Shown here in pieces: positions 7,322-16,447 of a stretch of 64,000 nt of DNA. The stretch covers positions 1,674,001-1,738,000 of the forward strand of contig CAWIKR010000003.1 of the NCBI GenBank assembly GCA_963836775.1. The letters run 5' to 3'. This DNA is from DASQPR01 sp963836775. GTDB taxonomy: Bacteria; Actinomycetota; Actinomycetes; Mycobacteriales; Micromonosporaceae. The notes beneath the pieces were generated by a model. That model worked only from the letters and a program-made list of their open reading frames with translations, was not told the DNA's origin and did not search any database. A program made the translations under genes and the position numbers. Position 1 is the stretch's first letter, and every line of letters begins with the position of its first letter.

Positions 7322-8092
7322 ATGAGTGGAGTGCGCGTCTCGGTCGACGGTCCGGTTACCACGGTATTGCTGGACCGTCCGGAGGTGCGCAACGCCGTCG
7401 ACGGCCCGACCGCGGCGGCGCTGGTGGAGGCGTTCGCCCAGTTCGAAGCCGACGACACCGCGCTGGTCGCGGTGCTGGCCGGCGCCGGCGGCACATTCTG
7501 CGCCGGTGCCGATCTGACCGCCTTCGGTGACGAGCAGCGCGGCAATCGGTTGCGGGACAGCGGTGACGGTCCGATGGGCCCGACCCGGATGCGGATGTCC
7601 AAGCCGGTGATCGCCGCCGTCTCCGGCTACGCGGTGGCCGGGGGACTCGAACTCGCATGCTGGTGTGACCTGCGTGTCGTCGAGGAGGACGCGGTCTTCG
7701 GTGTCTTCTGCCGTCGCTGGGGCGTGCCGCTGATCGACGGCGGGACGGTGCGGCTGCCGCGGTTGATCGGGATGAGCCGGGCACTTGACATGATCATTAC
7801 TGGGCGGCCGGTGGGCGCCGCCGAGGCGTACCAGATGGGGCTCGCCAACCGGGTCGTGCCGACCGGCGCGGCACTCGGCGCGGCCCAGGATCTGGCCGCG
7901 GAGATCGCCCGCTTCCCGCAGGCGACCATGCGTGGCGACCGGCGATCGGTGTATTTCCAGGAAGGGCGCGACCTGTCCGAGGCGATGGGCCGGGAATTCG
8001 CGATCGGGATGGCGAACATCGACGAGGCGCGGTCCGGCGCCGAGCGGTTCGCCGGCGGCAAGGGCCGGCACGGGTCGTTCACCGATATCTGA
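7322..8092 (+). CDS. Enoyl-CoA hydratase/isomerase (crotonase) family protein
   Basis: 256 residues. The crotonase signature is clear: oxyanion-hole strand FCAGADLTAFG and AAVSGYAVAGGLELACWCDLRV. The acidic position after the second oxyanion segment lies in RWGVPLIDGGTVRLPRLIG, the variant usual for this actinobacterial subgroup. Enzymes of this fold hydrate or isomerise acyl-CoA in the cytosol; the acyl substrate is not predictable. ATG at 7322 is preferred over GTG at 7313 because of the -10 box spacing. Confidence 0.87.
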   Translation: MSGVRVSVDGPVTTVLLDRPEVRNAVDGPTAAALVEAFAQFEADDTALVAVLAGAGGTFCAGADLTAFGDEQRGNRLRDSGDGPMGPTRMRMSKPVIAAVSGYAVAGGLELACWCDLRVVEEDAVFGVFCRRWGVPLIDGGTVRLPRLIGMSRALDMIITGRPVGAAEAYQMGLANRVVPTGAALGAAQDLAAEIARFPQATMRGDRRSVYFQEGRDLSEAMGREFAIGMANIDEARSGAERFAGGKGRHGSFTDI

Positions 8093-8110
8093 CCACGGTC
8101 CATCGTGGTC
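8091..8110 (+). terminator. Hairpin after the enoyl-CoA hydratase gene
   Basis: GACCACG (8091-8097) pairs with CGTGGTC (8104-8110) and overlaps the stop codon; a weak 7-bp stem. Confidence 0.4.
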
Positions 8111-8255
8111 AATCGCGGTCAAATCTGCGAGTACGCCAAAAGTTGCGTTGATCTATGGCGCCCGATGCCGGTGACGCGGTAGAAACACTTCGACCCCCTT
8201 TTCTCGCGGTTCGATAAAAGCCATCCGCGAACCGCCGCATCCCCTTGGAAGGTCG

Positions 8256-10025
8256 ATGAGCACTCCTCGATCGATGCGCCGCGGCGTCGGAGTCGCGGTG
8301 ACCGCCCTGGTCACGATTGCCGCGCTGGCCGCCACCCCGGGCACGTCGGTGGCCGGCACCGGCGCCCCAGACTTCGGGCCCAACGTCTTCATTTACGACC
8401 CGTCCACACCCGCCGCCACCATCCAGGCGAAGCTCGACGCGCTGCACGACCAGCAGGCCGACGCGCAGTTCAGCGACAACCGCTACGCGGTGCTGTTCAA
8501 GCCCGGGCAGTACAACGTCAATGCCAATCTCGGCTACTACGAGACCGTTGCCGGTCTGGGCCTGTCACCGGATGACACCAACATCACCGGTGCGGTGCGC
8601 GTCACCGGCTATCCCGATCCGACCGCGCCATCGGGCATCTCGGCGCTGGAGAATTTCTGGCGGTCGGCGTCGAACCTGTCGGTCACTCCGACCGACTGGT
8701 CCGATCAGTGGGCGGTGTCCCAGGCCGCGCCGCTGCGGCGGGTGCACATCAAGGGCATCCTCTGGCTGGAGCCGGGCAATGGCGGCTATTCCAGCGGCGG
8801 CTATATCGCCGACTCCAAAGTGGATGGCATCACCATCAACGGGTCCCAGCAGCAGTGGCTGACCCGGGACAGCAACCTCGGCGACATCTGGACCAACGGT
8901 GTCTGGAACCAGGTGTTCTCCGGTGTCACCGGCGCGGTGCCGACCCCGGACTACCCGAACAACCCCTACACGGTGGTGCCGGCCAGCCCGGTGACCCGGG
9001 AGGCGCCGTTCCTCTACGTCGACGACCACGACAAGTTCCGGGTGTTTCTGCCGGCGCTGCGGCACGACTCGTCCGGAACCACCTGGGACAACGGCCAGCC
9101 GGGCTCGTCGGCGCCGATCAGCTCGTTCTACATCGCCAAGCCCGGCGACTCGGCCTTGAAGCTCAACCTTGAACTCGCGCTCGGCAAGAACCTGATCGTC
9201 ACGCCCGGCGTCTACCACCTCAACGCACCGCTGTTCGTGACCCGCAAGGACACGGTGATTCTGGGCCTCGGCATGCCGAGCCTGACGCCCGACAACGGCA
9301 CCGCCGCCATCCGGATCGCCGATGTCGACGGCGTCCGCGTCTCCGGCCTGATCGTCGACGCCGGACCGAAGAAGTCGCCGTCCCTGATCGATGTCGGCAG
9401 CCTGTTGAGCCACCGCAGCCACGCTGCGGATCCGACGTCGTTGCAGGACGTCTTCATCCGGGTCGGCGGCCCGTGGCAGGGCAAGGCCACCGCCTCGCTG
9501 GTGGTCAACAATGACGACACGCTGCTCGACAACATCTGGGCGTGGCGTGCCGACCACGGCAACGGCGTCGGCTGGACGTCCAACACGGCGGACTACGGCG
9601 TCGTCGTCAACGGCGACAACGTCACCGCCTACGGCCTGTTCGTCGAGCACTACCAGAAGTATCAGACGGTCTGGAACGGGCAGAACGGCACCACGATCTT
9701 CTACCAGAGCGAGATGCCCTACGACCCGCCGAGCCAGGCCGCGTGGACCAGTCCCACCGGTAATGGGTACGCGTCCTACAAGGTCGCTCCGTGGGTGACC
9801 ACACATCACGCGTACGGCCTCGGTGTCTATTGCTTCTTCAACCAGGGCGTCGACATCCGGGCTGCCCGCGGCATCGAGGTGCCGGACACGCCGGGCGTGC
9901 AGTTCAGTCACATGGTGACGGTGTTCCTGTCCGGGAGCGGCGGCATCGAGAAGACCATCAACGACGCCGGCACGCCCGAGGTCGGCGGGTTCGGCACCAG
10001 TTACGTGGTGAGCTACCCGTCCTGA
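8256..10025 (+). CDS. Secreted parallel beta-helix protein (GH55/pectate-lyase-like fold)
   Basis: 589 residues. A Sec-type signal peptide spans residues 1-34 (RRGVGVAVTALVTIAALAA, cleavage near SVAGT). The mature part has a pectate-lyase-superfamily opening (NVFIYDPSTPAATIQAKLD, AVLFKPGQYNV) and later short beta-rung repeats such as LIVTPGVYHLNAPLFV and VDGVRVSGLIVDAG, the pattern of a right-handed beta-helix carbohydrate-active or adhesive protein. Homologues in actinomycetes often carry misleading names such as adenylyl cyclase or coagulation factor 5/8 protein. It stands alone between hairpins. A GGAAGG ribosome site precedes the ATG. No catalytic residues can be assigned with confidence. 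Confidence 0.75.
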   Translation: MSTPRSMRRGVGVAVTALVTIAALAATPGTSVAGTGAPDFGPNVFIYDPSTPAATIQAKLDALHDQQADAQFSDNRYAVLFKPGQYNVNANLGYYETVAGLGLSPDDTNITGAVRVTGYPDPTAPSGISALENFWRSASNLSVTPTDWSDQWAVSQAAPLRRVHIKGILWLEPGNGGYSSGGYIADSKVDGITINGSQQQWLTRDSNLGDIWTNGVWNQVFSGVTGAVPTPDYPNNPYTVVPASPVTREAPFLYVDDHDKFRVFLPALRHDSSGTTWDNGQPGSSAPISSFYIAKPGDSALKLNLELALGKNLIVTPGVYHLNAPLFVTRKDTVILGLGMPSLTPDNGTAAIRIADVDGVRVSGLIVDAGPKKSPSLIDVGSLLSHRSHAADPTSLQDVFIRVGGPWQGKATASLVVNNDDTLLDNIWAWRADHGNGVGWTSNTADYGVVVNGDNVTAYGLFVEHYQKYQTVWNGQNGTTIFYQSEMPYDPPSQAAWTSPTGNGYASYKVAPWVTTHHAYGLGVYCFFNQGVDIRAARGIEVPDTPGVQFSHMVTVFLSGSGGIEKTINDAGTPEVGGFGTSYVVSYPS

Positions 10026-10033
10026 TCGCGATC

Positions 10034-10067
10034 GCGGCGCGGGACTGCTGTAGCGGTGCCGCGCCGC
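10034..10067 (+). terminator. Hairpin terminator after the beta-helix gene
   Basis: GCGGCGCGG (10034-10042) pairs with CCGCGCCGC (10059-10067), a perfect 9-bp stem starting 8 bases after the stop. Confidence 0.55.
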
Positions 10068-10503
10068 GTTCTCCGACCCGCGTTCGCGGTACTTGGCGCG
10101 CGCTGCGGAGCCGCGCCGTGGAGTTCAGCGCGCGCTGCGGATTCAGTGCGCGTGGTGGCGACGGCGCCGGTCCCGGTCCGCCCGGGATCGGCGCCGTTAT
10201 GCACTGCGGCCTGCTGAAATGACGGCCGCATCGACCGGTTTCGGCCCGAATCGCCGGTCCGGATGTGCAATTTGTCTCGGCTGGTAGTTGTCCGATTTGA
10301 CGCTTCGGCGAATCGGGTGAAGCGTTGCCGGAGCGGCCCAGCGAGGCCGGATCTGCGGAGGCGCCGGCCCCGGCAAGGTGGGCCAGCGGCGGTCACGCGT
10401 CGGTGGAACGAAGCCCCGACACAGTCAATTCGATTAGTGATCGCCGTCGCGCGCCCGACGCGAGCGTTGTGCGCTCGAAAATCGGCGCAGGAAGGATCAC
10501 GAA
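10068..10503. other. Non-coding interval before the HesB-like gene
   Basis: The open frames here have no ribosome sites and no coherent protein features. Apart from GCGCGCTGCGGA repeated near 10099 and 10131, I see nothing recognisable. Confidence 0.4.
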
Positions 10504-10791
10504 ATGGTAATTCTGACCGATCAAGCCGCGGCTGCGATCAAGGCGCTTACCGACCAGCCCGAAGTGCCACCGGACGGGGGCCTTCGGATCGCCGCCGAGG
10601 ACGCCAGCGGCGAGCGGCTGGGTATGCAGCTGATCGCCGGACCGACGGCCGGTGACGAGGTCGTCGAGTCTCAGGGCGCGAAGCTGTTCCTGGACCCGGT
10701 CGCCGCAGTGGTGCTCGATGGAAAGGCGCTGGACGCACGGGCTGACGAGAGCGGCCAGGTGAGCTTCAGCGTTCAGGACATTCTGCGCTGA
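10504..10791 (+). CDS. HesB/IscA-fold protein lacking the cluster-binding cysteines
   Basis: 95 residues with the Fe-S biogenesis (HesB/IscA) fold pattern: LTDQAAAAIKALTDQ, GLRIAAE, GMQLIAGP and FLDPVAAVVLDGKALD. Not one cysteine is present, so it cannot bind an iron-sulphur cluster as IscA or ErpA do. Such cysteine-free versions are widespread in actinobacteria and have no established role. GGAAGG lies 8 bases before the ATG. A very strong terminator follows, so the gene is monocistronic. Confidence 0.75.
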   Translation: MVILTDQAAAAIKALTDQPEVPPDGGLRIAAEDASGERLGMQLIAGPTAGDEVVESQGAKLFLDPVAAVVLDGKALDARADESGQVSFSVQDILR

Positions 10792-10812
10792 CCTGCCGGC
10801 AGTCGACTGCAT

Positions 10813-10847
10813 GGATCAGCCCCGGACCGGTGGTCCGGGGCTGATCC
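10813..10847. terminator. Strong bidirectional terminator
   Basis: Perfect 16-bp stem (10813-10828 with 10832-10847) and 3-nt loop between the convergent HesB-like and amidohydrolase genes. Confidence 0.85.
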
Positions 10848-10851
10848 GCGA

Positions 10852-12036
10852 TCAGTGCACCATCCACACGCGCCACATCGCGGATGGGTCCGTCAGGGGA
10901 TCGCCGTGGACCAGGACGAAGTCCGCCGGTCCGCCCTCCCGGATGGTGCCGGCGTCTGCCTCGCCGAGCAGCAGGCCGCCGTTCCGGGTGGCCGCGGCCA
11001 GCGCCTCCCATGGCTGCAGACCCGCGGCGACCAACGTCTCGATCTCCCACGCGAGCTGGTTCGCGCGCAGCGAGCCGCCGCCGAAGTCGGTGCCGCACGC
11101 GATCACTACGCCGGCCCGCGCGGCCAGCCGTACGCTCTCGTGTGCCCACTCTCGCCGGGCCGCGATCTGCGCGCGGCCGGACGGTTCAGCGAACCGCGCG
11201 AGCGTGGTGGTGTGTGCGAAGGTTCGCCACGACTCCAGAACGGCAAGCGTCGCCACCAGCGTCACCCCGTTGGCGGCCATCACGCGGGCCACGTCCGCGT
11301 CCAGCTGGAACCCGTGTTCAAGCGAGGCGACACCGGCCTCGGCGCCGACTCGCGCGCCGGCCAGCATGCCGGAGTGGGCCGTCACCTTCGCGCCGCGCTG
11401 GCGGGCCGCTTCGACCACGGCCGTGACTTCGCCGACCGTGAACGGCGAGACGTCCTTGTCCGGACCGTCGAGGTAGAGCTTGATCAGATCGGCGCCGTCA
11501 TCGAGCTGCCGCATCGCGGCGTCCAGCAGGTCGCCACCGTCGGCGACCTCGACGCCGAGCCCGGTCGGCAGCGCGCCGGACCGCGCGACCCAGGCGCCGG
11601 CGGCGCGGACGTACGGATATTCCCGGTGCCCCGCCCACCGGTCGCGGACGCCGAGAGCCAGGGCGCGAGTGCGGCCGTCGACCGGGTCGGTCCGGACTGG
11701 GGAACCGACGTCGCGAGCCCACCGGATGCCGGCCGCCCGTTGCAACCGCGCATTGTGCTCGGCGGCGCGCAGCAGGTCCTCGGCCGGATCGAAGCCCCGT
11801 TCGATCCAGTGCGCACCACCCGGCAGGGTGAGGTGGCTGTGACTGTCCACCATGCCGGGGACGATCGTGCATCCGGAGGCGTCGATCACCTCGACATCCG
11901 GCCCCGGATCGGGCTCGTCGCCGGATTGGCGAATCCACTCGATGCGGTCGTCGACGACCAGAATGCTGACGCCGACCGTGAGATCCGGACCGGTGCCGTC
12001 CGCGAGCGCCGCGTCCCGATAGAGGATGCGTGACAT
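10852..12036 (-). CDS. Metal-dependent amidohydrolase (imidazolonepropionase-like)
   Basis: 394 residues. The metal-binding set of the amidohydrolase superfamily is complete: HSH in VDSHSHL, the bridging lysine in LIKLYLDG, histidines in KVTAHSG and LEHGF, and the aspartate in CGTDFGGG. The C-terminal AGTIREGGPADFVLVHGDPL is the usual small beta-sandwich closure. Enzymes of this group hydrolyse cyclic amides, dipeptides or related bonds in the cytosol; the substrate cannot be told. The ATG at 12036 is the natural start. Its stop lies next to the shared terminator. Confidence 0.87.
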   Translation of the reverse strand: MSRILYRDAALADGTGPDLTVGVSILVVDDRIEWIRQSGDEPDPGPDVEVIDASGCTIVPGMVDSHSHLTLPGGAHWIERGFDPAEDLLRAAEHNARLQRAAGIRWARDVGSPVRTDPVDGRTRALALGVRDRWAGHREYPYVRAAGAWVARSGALPTGLGVEVADGGDLLDAAMRQLDDGADLIKLYLDGPDKDVSPFTVGEVTAVVEAARQRGAKVTAHSGMLAGARVGAEAGVASLEHGFQLDADVARVMAANGVTLVATLAVLESWRTFAHTTTLARFAEPSGRAQIAARREWAHESVRLAARAGVVIACGTDFGGGSLRANQLAWEIETLVAAGLQPWEALAAATRNGGLLLGEADAGTIREGGPADFVLVHGDPLTDPSAMWRVWMVH

Positions 12037-12187
12037 GCGGCCACTATTTCACGTGCCCGCGCGACTTGCTTGCGGTGTAACGGATTCCTTCACTTCACAA
12101 GCCACACCGGGCGGACACGGGGCGGCGAGACGGCGCAGCCGCATGTTGGGACCCGACGCGGCGGTCAGCCCGACCAGACCTATCGCG

Positions 12188-12427
12188 CTAAGACCTTGCC
12201 GCCGGGTCGCGCCTCATGAGGTAGTAGCTGACCGCGGTCGCGACGAGGCCGTTCAAAGCCAGTCCCGCAAAGATGGTCCAGGCTCCCCATGGCGACCGAT
12301 GCTGGTGGACCGCGGTCACGACGACAAACACAGCCAAAACAACGGCGGCCACGCTGAAGCCCAACAGGCCAGTCAACAGGACAGCTCGCGCACTCACGTT
12401 CCGTTGGCCGGGCGGGCTGATCATCAT
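12188..12427 (-). CDS. Small two-helix membrane protein
   Basis: 79 residues with two hydrophobic segments (LLTGLLGFSVAAVVLAVFVV and TIFAGLALNGLVATAVSYYL) separated by a short HQHRSPWG loop, and a basic C-terminus. It may be real because the hydrophobic pattern is coherent, but no family is recognised. The flanks (12037-12187 and 12428-12642) hold no further gene that I can support. Confidence 0.5.
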   Translation of the reverse strand: MMISPPGQRNVSARAVLLTGLLGFSVAAVVLAVFVVVTAVHQHRSPWGAWTIFAGLALNGLVATAVSYYLMRRDPAARS

Positions 12428-12642
12428 TCCATCCTCACCGGGAATCTCCGCTCAAACAAGCGCTCGCCTGGCCACAGCAGGATCGGTACGTGTTCCAGTG
12501 TCGGATCAGCGAAGGGGAGCACCATTTCCGCACCTCAGCGCCCTTTCGTTGCACGCGTGCTGGCACAGGCGATGGTGCAGGGCATTCTGCCGTGCTGAGC
12601 CGTCGCCGCGGATATGAGGCTGGCAGGACCGCACTGGCGCCG

Positions 12643-13065
12643 CTAACGCGTTCGCGTGGGCCAGGTGAGGTTCAGGATCAACTCCATGAAGACGCCGAGT
12701 TCGACCGGCTCGGCGATCAGACGGTGCGTCAGTGAGCCGCAAGTCCAGCGAGCTTCGAGCCGGTCGTCGCCGGCATGCACGGCGACCCGGTGCCCGCCCA
12801 GATTCACCAGCGCGATCAGCCGGCCGGTGAGTTCCGGGTGCAGGCCGATCGTGGAATGCATGCCGATGCTCATGCCGGCAACCGTCGAATACGCGGTGAA
12901 CCGCTGAGTCGTCGTGGCGATCTCGCGTCCGTAGACCGGTCGCCAGCCGGCCGGGATCTCGGGCAACTGACCAGGTTGGACGGCAAGCGTCGCGGCGGTC
13001 AGGAACGGTGCGCGGCCGGCGAGGTCGTCCACGTCGATCGGGCGGGAGCGAGTGATTGTGAGCAC
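12643..13065 (-). CDS. Conserved-type hypothetical protein
   Basis: 140 residues with a GTG start and GGAG 6 bases upstream. It has no signal peptide or membrane segment. The sequence alternates short beta-like stretches (RLIALVNLGGHRVAVHAG) and ends in a hydrophobic helix (GVFMELILNLTW). I do not recognise a family. It lies between the isolated small membrane protein and the terminator of the GH3 gene and is probably transcribed alone. Confidence 0.55.
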   Translation of the reverse strand: MLTITRSRPIDVDDLAGRAPFLTAATLAVQPGQLPEIPAGWRPVYGREIATTTQRFTAYSTVAGMSIGMHSTIGLHPELTGRLIALVNLGGHRVAVHAGDDRLEARWTCGSLTHRLIAEPVELGVFMELILNLTWPTRTR

Positions 13066-13145
13066 GGAAACTCCATCGGGTCAGATCGCACCAGGGGTGG
13101 CGGTGCGGTGGCGAGCCCGACGTTGCGCTCGGTCAACACTGTGCA

Positions 13146-13193
13146 CCACGATCCCGAGGAACGCGCACCCTCGTCCATTCCTCGGGATCGTGG
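13146..13193 (-). terminator. Terminator of the gluconokinase-GH3 operon
   Basis: Perfect 16-bp inverted repeat (13146-13161 with 13178-13193), loop of 16, starting 10 bases beyond the GH3 stop. Confidence 0.75.
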
Positions 13194-13202
13194 CGGTGCC
13201 GA

Positions 13203-15608
13203 TCAGATCCTGACGGTCGTCGACAGCGGCCGGTCGGCGAGGCTATGACCAGCCGAAATGGTGTAGTCCCCGGACACCGTGGTCCAGCCGTCGTGCCAGA
13301 TCTGGAACGCCCGATCGACGAGGGTGACCTGTGCCGTGGCGGCTTCACCGGGCGCCGCCGTCACCACCGCGAACCCGACCAGCCAGCGGGCCGGGCGGTC
13401 GGCGTCGGGCACGCTCGGACCCGCGTAGACCTGCACCACCTCGCGGCCCGGCCGGTCACCGGTATTGCGAACGGTCACGCTGACATCGGTGCCGGTGACC
13501 TTGAGGTCTTCGTACGCCCAGGTGGTGTAGCCGAGTCCGGACCCGAAGCCGAACCGCGGCGCGTGCGTCCCGCGGTCCCAGGCGCGATAGCCGATGAAGA
13601 CACCTTCGGGATAGTCGAGCACTCCATCGGTCGGCGTGGTGTTCAGCACCGGGCTGTCGGCCATCCGGACCGGCCAGGTGGTCGGCATCCGGCCGCCCGG
13701 TTCGGCGGCTCCGAACAGCACGTCGGCGAGCGCGTGGCCGGCTTCCTGGCCGGGGAACCAGGTGAGCAGGATCGCGGCCACGTCGTCGGCCCACGGCAGC
13801 TCGACCGGCGAACCGGCGTTGACCACCGCGACGGTCCGTGGGTTGGCCGCGGCCACCCTGCGTACCAGCTCATCCTGAAGCCCCGGAAGGGCGAGTGAGT
13901 CGCGGTCGAAGCCCTCCGATTCGACCTCGTTGGTGGTGCCCACGACGACCACCGCGATGTCGGCACCGGCGGCGATCTCGACCGCCTCGTCCAGCAGTTG
14001 CTCCGGCGTCAGCTGCGGCTCGCCGTGAGCGATGGTCAGGCTCACCATCAGCGTCGGCTCGGTGACCAGGCCGTGCTGGATGAGGACGATCTCGGTGGAC
14101 TGACCGCCGGCCAGCTCGACCGGGAATCGCAACTCCGGCGGCGACAGGAAGACCAGGCTGAGATCGCCGCTTTCGGGCGCGACGAAGTCGTCGAAGACGG
14201 TCTGCCCGTCGACGGTGAGAGTGAACTGGCCGACTCCGCGGATCGCGATCTGGTGGGTGCCTTCGATCTCCGCCGTGATGGTGGCCCGCACCTCCACCTC
14301 GGCGAGGTTGTCGGTGACCACACCGTCCGGTGTGGACATCCACTTGATCTGGGCTTCCGGCAGAGCCATGGTGGTGGCGACCGAGCCGTCGTGGTTGCGC
14401 AGCGTGGCGCTGACCGACCCGGAGATGGGCGCCAGTTTGGTACGCGGATCCGCGCCCATGGCATAGGTCAGCTCGGTGCCGGCCGGCAGCGCCGCGGACA
14501 GGCCGTCCAGCGGCGAGACGATCCGGTCCGGGAACACCGTCGCACTTCCGCCGCCGAGCACCCGGGCGTGCTTGGCCAGGGCTCCGATCAGCGCGATGGT
14601 CCGGGTCGGCGGCTCGATCGGAAGGGCACCGTCGTTCTTGGCGAGGACGAATGATGACGTCGCGACGGCGCGGGCGACCGCCCGGCCATCGGCCAACGCC
14701 GGCCGGTCCTCGACCGGCACCGCCGGTGCGATGTCCCGCAGGGCTCCGGTCCGAGCCGCCAGCCGCAACACCCGGCGCACCTTGTCGTCGATCAGCTGCT
14801 CGTCCACCCGGCCGGCCCGGACCGCGTCGACCAGCTTGTCGCCCCACGGGCTGTTCATCGCCGGCATCACGATGTCCAGGCCGCCAGTCGCGGTCGCCTC
14901 GCAGTCGGTGGCCGCGAGCCAGTCCGAGACGATGACGCCGTCGAATCCCCACTCGCCCTTGAGAACGCCGTTCTGCAGCGGCGCATTCTCGGTCATTTGC
15001 GTCCCGTTGACGCCGTTGTAGGCCGCCATCACGCCCCAGGCGCCGGACTTCACGATCGTCTCAAACGGGGCCAGATACAGCTCCCGGAGCGCACGCTGAT
15101 CCACCTGGTTGTCGACGGTGAAGCGCTCAGTCTCGGCGTCGTTGGCGACATAGTGCTTGACCGTGACGCCGACGCTGTGCTCCTGGACGCCCTGGACGTA
15201 CGCGGTTCCGACGGCGCCGGTGAGCAGCGGATCCTCCGAGTAGGCCTCGAAGTGCCGGCCGCCGAGCGGACTGCGGTGCAGGTTCACCGTCGGCGCCAGC
15301 AGCACGTGCACGCCCTTGCGGCGGGACTCCTGGCCGAGCACCCGGCCGACCTGCCGGGCCAGGTCCACGTCCCAGGTGGCGGCGAGCGCGGTCGGGCTCG
15401 GCATCGCGATCGACGGGTCGGCGGCGGTCCAGCTGGTGCCGCGTACGCCGATCGGCCCGTCGGAGACCACGATCGAATCCAGCCCGATCTCCGGCACCGG
15501 CGGCAGCGACCAGAAGTCCTGGCCGCTCAGGATCTTCACCTTGGTTTCCAGGTCAAGTTGCGCCAGCTTGGCTTCGATGGCGGCTTCGGCGTCGGGGGTG
15601 AACGTCAT
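13203..15608 (-). CDS. GH3 beta-glucosidase with PA14 insert
   Basis: 801 residues. The (beta/alpha)8 domain holds KHYVANDAETERF and the catalytic aspartate in GVIVSDWLAAT. Domain 2 follows (IALIGALAKHARVLGGGSA). A PA14-like lectin insert is seen around residues 400-520 (IEGTHQIAIRGVGQFTLTVDG), and a fibronectin-III-like C-terminal domain ends the protein. There is no signal peptide, so it acts on imported oligosaccharides in the cytosol, releasing terminal sugars. The start at 15608 (MTFTPD) is chosen because the longer frame adds 48 Arg/Ser/Pro-rich residues with no homology and runs into the upstream kinase gene. It lies 43 bases behind gluconokinase. Confidence 0.9.
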   Translation of the reverse strand: MTFTPDAEAAIEAKLAQLDLETKVKILSGQDFWSLPPVPEIGLDSIVVSDGPIGVRGTSWTAADPSIAMPSPTALAATWDVDLARQVGRVLGQESRRKGVHVLLAPTVNLHRSPLGGRHFEAYSEDPLLTGAVGTAYVQGVQEHSVGVTVKHYVANDAETERFTVDNQVDQRALRELYLAPFETIVKSGAWGVMAAYNGVNGTQMTENAPLQNGVLKGEWGFDGVIVSDWLAATDCEATATGGLDIVMPAMNSPWGDKLVDAVRAGRVDEQLIDDKVRRVLRLAARTGALRDIAPAVPVEDRPALADGRAVARAVATSSFVLAKNDGALPIEPPTRTIALIGALAKHARVLGGGSATVFPDRIVSPLDGLSAALPAGTELTYAMGADPRTKLAPISGSVSATLRNHDGSVATTMALPEAQIKWMSTPDGVVTDNLAEVEVRATITAEIEGTHQIAIRGVGQFTLTVDGQTVFDDFVAPESGDLSLVFLSPPELRFPVELAGGQSTEIVLIQHGLVTEPTLMVSLTIAHGEPQLTPEQLLDEAVEIAAGADIAVVVVGTTNEVESEGFDRDSLALPGLQDELVRRVAAANPRTVAVVNAGSPVELPWADDVAAILLTWFPGQEAGHALADVLFGAAEPGGRMPTTWPVRMADSPVLNTTPTDGVLDYPEGVFIGYRAWDRGTHAPRFGFGSGLGYTTWAYEDLKVTGTDVSVTVRNTGDRPGREVVQVYAGPSVPDADRPARWLVGFAVVTAAPGEAATAQVTLVDRAFQIWHDGWTTVSGDYTISAGHSLADRPLSTTVRI

Positions 15609-15651
15609 GGGGGTGTCCCGTCTGTCTGGTGGGTCAGTTATCGGCAATCGG

Positions 15652-16158
15652 CTAGGGGAGCGCCGCCACGATGTCCGCGGCGATCTGCTGAGTCGTCGTC
15701 TCTTCGGGGATCGGGATGGTGACCGCCGGTTCGTCCGGGCCTGGCCGCTCAAGCGTTGCCAGCTGGGTGTCCAGCAACGCGGCCGGCATGAAGTGGCCGA
15801 CCCGGTGGGCCAGCCGATCCCGGAGCACCTGCACCGCCACGTCCAGGAACGCGAACACGGTCTGGGCCTGGCCTTCGTCGAGGACGTCGCGGTAGGCCCG
15901 CTTGAGTGCCGAGCAGGCGATCACGCCACTGGTGCCGGCGTCGGCCCACTCATCGATCTGGGCGCGGACGGCACGAAGCCACGGCCACCGGTCGTCGTCG
16001 GTGAGCGAGTGCCCGGAGGCCATCTTCGCCTTGTTGGCCGGCGGATGGAGGTCGTCGCCGTCCTCGAACCGCCAGCCCTTCAGCTTGGCCAATTCGATCC
16101 CGACCGTGGACTTGCCGCAGCCGGTGACGCCCATGACAACCACGATCACGCGCGTCAT
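15652..16158 (-). CDS. gntK: Gluconokinase
   Basis: 168 residues, the usual length of GntK/IdnK. The P-loop is VMGVTGCGKST. Substrate-region motifs are FEDGDDLHPPANKAKM and GVIACSALKRAYRD, and FLDVAVQVLRDRLAHRVGHFMP with DTQLATLE completes the family pattern. It phosphorylates D-gluconate to 6-phosphogluconate with ATP in the cytosol. It shares a transcript with the GH3 glucosidase downstream, which suggests that glucosides or aldobionic acids are split and the gluconate part funnelled to the pentose phosphate pathway. Confidence 0.93.
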   Translation of the reverse strand: MTRVIVVVMGVTGCGKSTVGIELAKLKGWRFEDGDDLHPPANKAKMASGHSLTDDDRWPWLRAVRAQIDEWADAGTSGVIACSALKRAYRDVLDEGQAQTVFAFLDVAVQVLRDRLAHRVGHFMPAALLDTQLATLERPGPDEPAVTIPIPEETTTQQIAADIVAALP

Positions 16159-16365
16159 CGTACGTTTCTTTTGGTCGCGAGAGAAGTCAATGCGAGGTTA
16201 TCCGGCTGGTCGGTGGAGGCGTCTCGATGCTGGTGCGGCCGCCTGCCACGACTGTTAACCGAAGCGGGGACCGGCCGCGCGGTCGGAGCCAATCCGGAAT
16301 GTCGTACCCACCGAATACAACGAGTGAGCCGTTACCAAACAGTCGCTGCAGCTAGATCTTTGTTA

Positions 16366-16382
16366 TTGCCAGTAAGTTGCAA
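16366..16382 (+). promoter_or_regulatory. Candidate Nur box (nickel-responsive operator)
   Basis: TTGCCA-N5-TTGCAA, 66 bases before the nickel permease start. The known Streptomyces Nur consensus is TTGCAA-N5-TTGCAA, so one half is perfect and the other differs at two positions. Confidence 0.6.
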
Positions 16383-16447
16383 TTAGAACGTGCGTGCGGT
16401 TAGATCAGGCTGACGCCAGCCACCCCTCAGCGTTAGGACGACCCCTC

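Noticed and set aside
10093..10655. Small open frames before the HesB-like gene
   Set aside because: No ribosome sites, Arg-rich composition and overlap with each other.
13203..15752. N-terminal extension of the GH3 enzyme
   Set aside because: It is an Arg/Ser/Pro run overlapping the gluconokinase gene; MTFTPD at 15608 is the natural start.
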